DNA of 6,799 nucleotides from an uncultured Acidimicrobiia bacterium. Its GTDB lineage: Bacteria; Actinomycetota; Acidimicrobiia; UBA5794. Below the pieces are notes generated by a model. It ran no database searches. It was not told the origin of the DNA and saw only the letters and a program-made list of their open reading frames with translations. Each line of letters begins with the position of its first letter. Within the stretch, counting starts at the first letter, position 1. A program made the position numbers and the translations under genes. Of the stretch, positions 1-5,430 are shown in pieces. The DNA lies in contig CAJQOW010000236.1 in the NCBI GenBank assembly GCA_905480055.1, forward strand, positions 1-6,799, read 5' to 3'.

Positions 1-1315
1 CGAGGGACAGGATGGCGTCATTCGCCTCCAGCGTTCCAGCGAGATCACCGAACGGAACGCTCCTGACGTCTCCACCGAACCCGGTGGCCAAAGCCGCGTT
101 CGTACCCGCAGCCTGGCCCATCGCCATGCACTGGGCCATCGACCGTATCGACGCCTGGGCATCATGCTCGGCGGAGAAGCAGCGGCCGGCGATGAGTGTG
201 TTGACACCGTCGCGGGCGATCAAGGTGCGCAGTGGTATGCCGACCACTTCGCCATCAGGGAGGTACACCCAGGTGGTCCCCGTATCTCCCTTACCGTGAT
301 GGTCCTCAATCGGTGCACCGCACAGGCCAATCTGGTCATCGAACTGCGTGGCCGTGACAACATCGTCCCTGCTGATGCGATAGTCCCCGAAGACCCGTCG
401 CGTCTCACGAAGCCCGATCTGCGAGCCGAGGCCAACCAGGCTGGCGCCCGCGTATCCAGGAACCTTGTCGATGAGGAATCTGGCGTACTCCAACGCCTGC
501 TTTCGACCCTCGATCTCGGCACGCGTCAGGATTGCCGGATCGGTCGCATTGCGCACTCCGTTTGGCCCGTCCTCAACCTGGTCGAGACGCGTCATCACCG
601 TTGCGGTCATGCCGTCGATCGGCGTGATGTGGTCAGATCCCTCCCGACGCGGCAGCTGGTAGTCCCCAGATTCGGCGGCGTCTGCCATCAGTCCATGGAG
701 CTCGTCCTTGGACATGGCACCACGTGCCTGATGGTCGACATTGATCATGCGAAAGGTGGTGGTGAGCGTCTGGGCCGGGGCGATCTGCCCCGCTAGCTCG
801 AACCCGAAGCCTGCCTGGAAGCACACGTCCGCATCACCGGAGGCGTCCACGACGACCCCCGCCGAGTATCGGGCGAGACCGGCCTTTGTAGCAACAACCA
901 GTTCAGAGATGCGGCCGTCGTCAACCACAACATCCTGTACGAACGCATGCAGCAGGACGTCTGCGCCTGACGTCAGAACAAGGTGCTCCCAGACCACCTT
1001 CAGGTGGTCTGCCACATAGGTGACCCCCGTCCCGGCTCCGTAAGTGTTGGGACGGCGGAGCACAGGACCGTGCTGCTCGAGACCTCGAACGACCTCGTCA
1101 CCGATGCCCCCGACCACCTTCCGCTCGCGGCTTCCTGGGGTGTAGAAGCCATAGAACGTGTCCAGAACAGCCGTGGAGTTTCCGCCGAGGAACGGGAGCT
1201 TCTCGATCAGCAGCGTCGATGCCCCGGTGCGCGCCGCCGCGATCGCCGCTGGTGACCCGGCCGCTCCGGACCCCACGACGACCACGTCATACGAGCCGAC
1301 GTGGGGGATGCCCAT
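1..1315 (-). CDS. FAD-dependent oxidoreductase (FAD_oxidored type), 3' end cut by window edge
   Basis: The reading frame stays open from an ATG at 1315 to the left edge: 438 codons plus one base, with no stop reached. Seen: an N-terminal dinucleotide-binding fold at residues 10-38, with the glycine motif GSGAAG (15-20) and an acidic residue, E38, ending the second strand, as expected for FAD ribose binding. It is followed by GGNSTAV (44-50), a second FAD-contact segment VVDASGDAD (155-163), GLRETRR (301-307), and a C-terminal flavin-binding block with AGRCFSA (376-382) and CMAMGQAAGTNAALA (396-410). This order is typical of the FAD_oxidored group of cytoplasmic flavoproteins of about 450-470 residues, so probably only a short tail is missing. 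No signal peptide is evident. The gene starts 4 bases after the isomerase stop and has no clear ribosome binding site, which suggests translational coupling. A GTG one codon upstream (1318) is an alternative start. The substrate is unknown; the operon implies a sugar or polyol derivative. The flavoprotein class is confident, the specific reaction is not. Confidence 0.93.
   Translation of the reverse strand, partial: MGIPHVGSYDVVVVGSGAAGSPAAIAAARTGASTLLIEKLPFLGGNSTAVLDTFYGFYTPGSRERKVVGGIGDEVVRGLEQHGPVLRRPNTYGAGTGVTYVADHLKVVWEHLVLTSGADVLLHAFVQDVVVDDGRISELVVATKAGLARYSAGVVVDASGDADVCFQAGFGFELAGQIAPAQTLTTTFRMINVDHQARGAMSKDELHGLMADAAESGDYQLPRREGSDHITPIDGMTATVMTRLDQVEDGPNGVRNATDPAILTRAEIEGRKQALEYARFLIDKVPGYAGASLVGLGSQIGLRETRRVFGDYRISRDDVVTATQFDDQIGLCGAPIEDHHGKGDTGTTWVYLPDGEVVGIPLRTLIARDGVNTLIAGRCFSAEHDAQASIRSMAQCMAMGQAAGTNAALATGFGGDVRSVPFGDLAGTLEANDAILSL
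990..1011. repeat. Perfect 10-bp inverted repeat inside the flavoprotein gene
   Basis: The arms CAGACCACCT (990-999) and AGGTGGTCTG (1002-1011) are exact reverse complements around the 2-base centre TC. On the minus strand they encode part of the peptide ADHLKVVW near residue 105 of the FAD-dependent oxidoreductase. No function is implied by position. It could be a chance product of the codons used, a DNA-binding palindrome, or a cruciform-prone site. Confidence 0.5.
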
Positions 1316-1319
1316 CACA

Positions 1320-2234
1320 TCACACGACGTACGGAGCGAGGACATTCCGCGCAAGCAGGAAGCCTCGCTTCACCAGCTCGTCGGTGCCCTCAAACTTCCG
1401 ATCCTCATGCTCGACACAGATGACACCGTCATACCCAGTTCGGTACAACGCGGAGAAGAACTCCTGCCAGTCGACATCGCCGAGTCCCGGAAGCCTCGGA
1501 ACCTGCCAACCCATGCCGAGCGACAGGATGCCATGATCGTAGAGACCGGCCATGTCGATCTCGAGATCCTTTGCATGGATGTGGTAGACCCGGTCGCCAA
1601 ACTCGTCGATAACGGCTCCGACATCGATCATCTGCCAGATGAGGTGGGACGGGTCGAGGTTGAGTCCGACGGTCGGGCCGAACTCTTCGAACATCGTCCG
1701 CCACATTGCAGGGGAGTAGGCGAGGTTGTTACCGGATGGCCACTCATCGTTCGAGAAGATCATCGGACAGTTCTCGATCGCGATCTTCACCCCTGCTTCC
1801 TTCGCATGGTCAACAATCGGATGCCAAATGGCCTTGGCCGCCTCCCAATTCTCTGCCTGGGTCTTCGTTTGGTCCGCACCAATGAAGGTGTTGACGACCG
1901 GTACACCCATCAGCGACGCTGCGGTGATGACCTTCTTGAGGTGGTCGCTCACCGCCTGGCGATGGTCAGCGTCCGGATGCAGCGGATTCGGGTAATACCC
2001 GAGCCCTGAGATGCCAACGCCGCGCGCTGCGAGGTCCGCAACGATCTCGTCTGCGCCCTTCTGGGTCATGCCATCGACGTCGATGTGGCAGATCCCGCCA
2101 TAGCGCCTGGTCGAGCCCTCGTCGCTCGGCCAGCAACACACCTCGAGCATGGAGAAGCCGTTGGCGACGCTCCAGTCCGCAATTTCAGCCAGGGATGTCT
2201 CGGGGAAAGGTGCCGTGAGCAATCCAAGTTTCAT
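1320..2234 (-). CDS. Sugar phosphate isomerase/epimerase family protein (xylose isomerase-like TIM barrel)
   Basis: A complete 304-residue protein starting MKLGLLTAPFP. It looks like an AP_endonuc_2 / xylose-isomerase-like TIM barrel, the fold shared by inosose dehydratase (IolE), tagatose 3-epimerase and hydroxypyruvate isomerase. Candidate divalent-metal ligands sit in the expected order: E154 in IAIENCP, D194 in NLDPSH, H220 in YHIHAKD and E275 in VCVEHED. LEVCCWP (30-36) near the N-terminus and RLPGLGDVDW (247-256) before the last strand are also typical of the group. Such enzymes isomerise, epimerise, dehydrate or cleave keto-sugars and keto-polyols in the cytoplasm. The frame runs open upstream to 2456, but ATG 2234 is preferred because a strong ribosome binding site precedes it, the protein motif begins there, and the longer form would run into the oxidoreductase gene. 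It lies 13 bases after that gene and 4 bases before the flavoprotein gene. The substrate is not determinable; acting on the product of the neighbouring dehydrogenase is an inference. Confidence 0.93.
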   Translation of the reverse strand: MKLGLLTAPFPETSLAEIADWSVANGFSMLEVCCWPSDEGSTRRYGGICHIDVDGMTQKGADEIVADLAARGVGISGLGYYPNPLHPDADHRQAVSDHLKKVITAASLMGVPVVNTFIGADQTKTQAENWEAAKAIWHPIVDHAKEAGVKIAIENCPMIFSNDEWPSGNNLAYSPAMWRTMFEEFGPTVGLNLDPSHLIWQMIDVGAVIDEFGDRVYHIHAKDLEIDMAGLYDHGILSLGMGWQVPRLPGLGDVDWQEFFSALYRTGYDGVICVEHEDRKFEGTDELVKRGFLLARNVLAPYVV

Positions 2235-2239
2235 TGTGT

Positions 2240-2247
2240 CTCCTTCC
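2240..2247 (-). promoter_or_regulatory. Ribosome binding site of the isomerase/epimerase gene
   Basis: On the minus strand the sequence is GGAAGGAG, 5 bases before ATG 2234, directly after the TGA of the oxidoreductase gene (2248-2250). It decides the start at 2234 over the longer open frame. Confidence 0.8.
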
Positions 2248-3402
2248 TCATCTCTGGACAGTGATCCAGCGTTCTTCCTCTGAGCTTCGGGCGATGGCCT
2301 CAGTAACCAGCAGGATGTCGTGGCCATCGGCAAACGTTGGGTAGGTCGGATTCGCAGATGGGCCACCTCGTGCAACGTCCTCGTATACCTCCTTGAACAG
2401 TGCCCTGAAGGTGTCGGGATAGCCCTCGACGTGGCCTCCGGGATACCCGGTGACACGAGCAGCCTCGGGATGTGCCAGCGAGGGATCTCTCTGGACGATT
2501 TCGTTTGGTCGTCCGCGATGGCCCACCCACAGATGGTCCGGGTTCTCGGAGAACCAGGAGAGGGCGGATTGTGAACCGTCGACCTCGATCGAGACGCTGT
2601 TCTTGCGTCCTGCGCTCACCTGCGACACGGCGACGAGCCCTCGAGCTCCGTCCTCGAACGAGAGCATGATGCTCGCAGCATCGTCGCTCGTCATCTGTTC
2701 TTCGATGAGTTCGCGATCGCCAGCCTCGCTGGCGAATGTCTCCACCGGTCCCTCTGGGTGTTTGCGCACATCGACGAACGTGTGGAGGTCTGCCATGACT
2801 CTGGTCACCCGCTTGCCCGTGACGAACTGGGCGAGGTCGAGCCAATGTGACCCAATGTCCGCCACGGCTCTGAGGCCGCCTGCCTGCTCCGGCACCAGTC
2901 GCCAGTTCCAGTCGGTCTCGAGCAGCAGCCAGTCCTGGAGATAGCTGCCGGTGATGAGGCGAGGCTCGCCGACCTCTCCCGATTGCACCATCGCCATCGC
3001 CTGATGGCAGTTCGGATAGAACCTGAGATTGAAACACACCGCATTCACGAGCCCAGACGCATCGGCACGTGCGACGAGGTCAGCGGTGTCCTGTGACGTG
3101 AGCGCGAGGGGCTTCTCGCACACGACATGCTTCCCCGCATCCAACAACAGGCGCACCTGATCAGCATGCACGTGGTTCGGGCTTGCGACGTGCACGACAT
3201 TGATGTCCGGATCGGCGGCCATCGCTTCGAGGTTGTCGTATACGGCAGGGAGGTGCGCAGCCTCTGCTTTTGCTCGTGCGCGCTCTGGTGACGAACCGAC
3301 GACGCCGACCACATGCACGCCGATGCGACGCAGCGCCTCGACGTGGGCAACTCCGATGAATCCAACTCCAACGACTCCCGCACGTATGTCGCGAAAACGC
3401 AC
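2248..3402 (-). CDS. Gfo/Idh/MocA family NAD(P)-dependent oxidoreductase
   Basis: A complete 384-residue protein, a usual length for the family. The N-terminal Rossmann fold carries GVGFIG (12-17), and the conserved EKP motif (96-98) follows the HVVC strand. K97 with D182 and H186 in VADIGSHWLDL match the Lys-Asp-His catalytic arrangement known from inositol dehydrogenases of this family. The C-terminal alpha/beta domain includes VSQVSAGRKNS (259-269), YPGGHVEG (320-327) and PTFADGHD (355-362). The protein should oxidise a hydroxyl of a cyclic sugar or polyol, or reduce the matching ketone, with NAD(P)(H) in the cytoplasm. The start is taken as GTG 3402 because AAGGAGG precedes it by 7 bases and the Rossmann fold begins at once. 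The open frame extends to 3504 but would overlap the permease and add an unrelated Cys/Ser-rich tail. It follows the permease by 13 bases. Substrate and cofactor preference are not readable here. Confidence 0.94.
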   Translation of the reverse strand: MRFRDIRAGVVGVGFIGVAHVEALRRIGVHVVGVVGSSPERARAKAEAAHLPAVYDNLEAMAADPDINVVHVASPNHVHADQVRLLLDAGKHVVCEKPLALTSQDTADLVARADASGLVNAVCFNLRFYPNCHQAMAMVQSGEVGEPRLITGSYLQDWLLLETDWNWRLVPEQAGGLRAVADIGSHWLDLAQFVTGKRVTRVMADLHTFVDVRKHPEGPVETFASEAGDRELIEEQMTSDDAASIMLSFEDGARGLVAVSQVSAGRKNSVSIEVDGSQSALSWFSENPDHLWVGHRGRPNEIVQRDPSLAHPEAARVTGYPGGHVEGYPDTFRALFKEVYEDVARGGPSANPTYPTFADGHDILLVTEAIARSSEEERWITVQR

Positions 3403-3409
3403 GTCTACG

Positions 3410-3416
3410 CCTCCTT
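3410..3416 (-). promoter_or_regulatory. Ribosome binding site of the Gfo/Idh/MocA gene
   Basis: The minus strand reads AAGGAGG, 7 bases before GTG 3402. Its first base is also the last base of the permease stop codon (3416-3418), so translation is probably coupled. It supports the GTG start over the ATG-like start at 3504. Confidence 0.8.
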
Positions 3417-4420
3417 CATTGCGTCGATGCCAGCTTCGTGTACATCCAGGACAGGCTGATGATGATCGTGCCGTACAACAGCTGCTGTACGCCCTGTCCA
3501 GCACCGAGAAAGGTAAGAAGGGACTGCAGCACGCCGAGGATCAACGCACCAAGAATCGTGCCGGTATACGTGCCGATACCGCCGAAGATCGACGTTCCGC
3601 CGATCACCGCTGCGGCAACCGACGGAAGCAGCAGGAACCCGACCAACTGAAGGTCGACGGCGCCGACGCGGCCACCAACCAGCAGACCCGCAACGGATCC
3701 GAGGACTCCGCTGAGCGCATATGCGGCAATCAGCACCTGCCAGGCGCGAATGCCCGAAAGCCTGGAGGCAACGGCGTTGTCACCGAGGGCATAGAGGTTC
3801 CTGCCGAATCCGGTCTTCCGCAGCAACAGGACGACGCCGACGGCAACAATCGCCCATACGACAGCAGCCCAGGGAACCCTGCCTCCGAAGAAGTTCCCAC
3901 CACCGAGCGTTCGCATGAACTGGTTCATCTGTGTCGAGCCCGCAAAGATGGTGGTTGCCCATCCACTGAACAGACCAAGCAGGATGCCCGCCATCGCCAG
4001 CGTCATGATGAGGGGATTGACCCGGAACACACCGACGCCGATGCCGTTGACGCTGCCTGCGATGAGGCCGACAAGCAGACCGATGACGATGGCGAATGCC
4101 GTGCCGTTCGCTGACTGGTTCGCGGTGACGTATGCCGAGGCCGTGGCGATCATGGCAATCGAGAGGTCGATGCCGCCGGTGAGCATCAGGACGGTCTGTC
4201 CCGCCGCAAGGATGCCAATCGGAATGGCCCAGATGAGCGAGTTCCGCAGGCCGGCAATGGACAGGTAGTTGGGTTCGACGATCCAGGTCACGATGATCAG
4301 GACAATCAGCACCCCGATCAAAGCCAGTTGCGGACGAGCACCCAATCGGCGCGCAAGTGATGGCTTGCTGGGGTTTGGGTCGGGATTCTCTCCGACGACG
4401 ACGGTGGTTGTGTCACTCAT
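3416..4420 (-). CDS. Sugar ABC transporter permease (CUT2 / BPD_transp_2 family), second of two
   Basis: A 334-residue integral membrane protein. A polar, Thr/Pro-rich cytoplasmic N-terminus (1-30, ending in Arg-rich ARRLGARP) is followed by about eight to ten hydrophobic segments, roughly at 31-49, 60-80, 84-101, 108-132, 134-155, 181-200, 225-250, 256-278, 282-304 and 310-327. Family hallmarks are LTGGIDLSI (80-88), as in RbsC-type permeases; ALGDNAVASRLSGI (211-224), the cytoplasmic region expected to contact the ATPase; and PSVAAAVIGGTSIFGGIGT (266-284). It should form half of the translocation path for a sugar-like substrate in the inner (cytoplasmic) membrane. ATG 4420 overlaps the TGA of the preceding permease by 4 bases (ATGA) and has GGAGGA 10 bases upstream. 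A GTG at 4441 is in frame but has no binding site. As the neighbouring permease is divergent, the channel is probably a heterodimer. The sugar specificity cannot be assigned. Confidence 0.95.
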   Translation of the reverse strand: MSDTTTVVVGENPDPNPSKPSLARRLGARPQLALIGVLIVLIIVTWIVEPNYLSIAGLRNSLIWAIPIGILAAGQTVLMLTGGIDLSIAMIATASAYVTANQSANGTAFAIVIGLLVGLIAGSVNGIGVGVFRVNPLIMTLAMAGILLGLFSGWATTIFAGSTQMNQFMRTLGGGNFFGGRVPWAAVVWAIVAVGVVLLLRKTGFGRNLYALGDNAVASRLSGIRAWQVLIAAYALSGVLGSVAGLLVGGRVGAVDLQLVGFLLLPSVAAAVIGGTSIFGGIGTYTGTILGALILGVLQSLLTFLGAGQGVQQLLYGTIIISLSWMYTKLASTQ

Positions 4421-5430
4421 GTTCTGCGAATCCTCCGCCACTCGAGGAGGCCGGCCACCATCATCACCACAACGATGAGGACGCCTTGGAGAACCTGAGC
4501 GCGGTTCGGATCGATGCCCAAGGCGCTCAGGATCGGATTGAAGAAGAACAGGATCATCGCAGCTGGTACGACAGCGATCACTGACCCGATGCCGCCGGTG
4601 AGGGCGACGCCTCCGAGCACGATGGCTGCGACCGCATTCAGCGTGAGTACGCCACCGTCAGTCGTCGGGTTTCCGACACCAGAGATACTGACCGAGGAGA
4701 ATCCCGCCAACGCAGCGAACGCGCCTGCAACGGCGAAGGCGATGATCTTGGTCCGGCCATCGCGCACGCCGGAAAGGAATGCAGCGGTCGGGTCGCTTCC
4801 TACGGCATAGAGCGACAGACCGCTCCTCGTCTTGCCAAGCCACCACGCGACGATGACGGTGGGGATCAGAATCACGACGAGGGCTGGCCACGGATTTGAG
4901 CCGATCCCGTTCTCCGACCCTGTGAACATCCAACGGAACGTTCCCGTCGTTCCCCCACCGACCTTGGGGAGCACCATCAGGGCTATGCCCTGGTAGATGT
5001 AGAGCGATCCGAGCGTGACGACGATGTCAGGGATCTTCGAGACCGTGATGATCCATCCGACGAAGCCATTCAGCACTGCCGCGGCAATGATGATCAGGAT
5101 TGCGATGACAATGACCACGCCGAACGGCTGGCCATCCATGAATTGCGCTGCAGTGACGCTCGACAGCACCAGCATGCCGCCCACGCCGAGGTCGAGTCCA
5201 CCGGCGATGACCACAACTGCCTGGGCGATGCCCAGCATGATCCAGGCCGTTCCACCGGTGAGGATGGTTGATGCCTGGAAGCTGCCGAAACGGGGAATCA
5301 GCGTGGTGTACCAAGCCACGAGGACGACGAGGAGAATCCAGATGCCGACCGTCCAGCCGTGACGCTGCACCCACCGTCGCCACATGAGCGAACGGGTTCC
5401 CGATTCGGTCGTTGGAGCGGTCGCGGTCAC
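4417..5430 (-). CDS. Sugar ABC transporter permease (CUT2 / BPD_transp_2 family), first of two
   Basis: A 337-residue multi-spanning membrane protein with a short basic N-terminus (WRRWVQRHGW, 18-26 region) followed by hydrophobic segments near 27-46, 57-77, 79-98, 103-130, 133-155, 181-198, 227-250, 262-285, 286-300 and 312-329. Family motifs are IAGGLDLGVGG (75-85), SLYAVGSDPTAAFLSGV (206-222) and NAVAAIVLGGVALTGGIGS (265-283). A Gly/Thr-rich loop at about 156-180 is predicted to face outward. The C-terminus is basic (EWRRIRRT). With the downstream permease it should form the membrane channel of a ribose-type importer. GTG 5430 overlaps the ATPase stop by 4 bases (GTGA), with GAAGGAG 7 bases upstream, so ATPase and permease translation are probably coupled. 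The family call is firm; the substrate is unknown. Confidence 0.95.
   Translation of the reverse strand: MTATAPTTESGTRSLMWRRWVQRHGWTVGIWILLVVLVAWYTTLIPRFGSFQASTILTGGTAWIMLGIAQAVVVIAGGLDLGVGGMLVLSSVTAAQFMDGQPFGVVIVIAILIIIAAAVLNGFVGWIITVSKIPDIVVTLGSLYIYQGIALMVLPKVGGGTTGTFRWMFTGSENGIGSNPWPALVVILIPTVIVAWWLGKTRSGLSLYAVGSDPTAAFLSGVRDGRTKIIAFAVAGAFAALAGFSSVSISGVGNPTTDGGVLTLNAVAAIVLGGVALTGGIGSVIAVVPAAMILFFFNPILSALGIDPNRAQVLQGVLIVVVMMVAGLLEWRRIRRT
4431..4436 (-). promoter_or_regulatory. Ribosome binding site of the second permease gene
   Basis: The minus strand reads GGAGGA, 10 bases before ATG 4420, inside the 3' end of the upstream permease gene. The spacing is slightly long, but the ATGA overlap also supports this start. 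The in-frame GTG at 4441 has only a pyrimidine-rich stretch ahead of it. Confidence 0.6.

Noticed and set aside
164..796. 210-codon open frame on the plus strand
   Set aside because: It is antisense to the FAD-dependent oxidoreductase, with no recognisable protein features.
1158..2009. 283-codon open frame on the plus strand
   Set aside because: It lies wholly antisense to the isomerase and the start of the flavoprotein gene, shows no recognisable domain, and is the kind of long antisense frame that GC-rich coding DNA produces.
2235..2456. 74-residue N-terminal extension of the isomerase
   Set aside because: It lies inside the 3' end of the oxidoreductase gene in another frame, is not isomerase-like, and a strong ribosome binding site supports ATG 2234.
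2717..2735. 8-bp inverted repeat TCGCCAGC / GCTGGCGA with a 3-base loop inside the oxidoreductase gene
   Set aside because: A short GC-rich hairpin in mid-gene with no following T-run; it is not a terminator and is plausible by chance in GC-rich DNA.
3405..3419. Four-codon mini-frame (ATG AAG GAG GCG TAG) overlapping the permease stop
   Set aside because: It consists mainly of the ribosome binding site of the next gene. Such a frame arises easily by chance and there is no sign that it is translated.
3403..3504. 34-residue N-terminal extension of the Gfo/Idh/MocA protein
   Set aside because: It overlaps the permease gene and has an unrelated Cys/Ser-rich composition. GTG 3402 has a well-spaced AAGGAGG.
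3200..4114. 304-codon open frame on the plus strand
   Set aside because: It is antisense to the oxidoreductase and permease genes and spans their junction. Its translation is highly charged and low in complexity with no family motif, so it is read as a shadow.
1316..5430. Internal promoters or terminators at gene junctions
   Set aside because: Junctions are overlaps or at most 13 bases, with no room for a separate promoter and no hairpin plus T-run.
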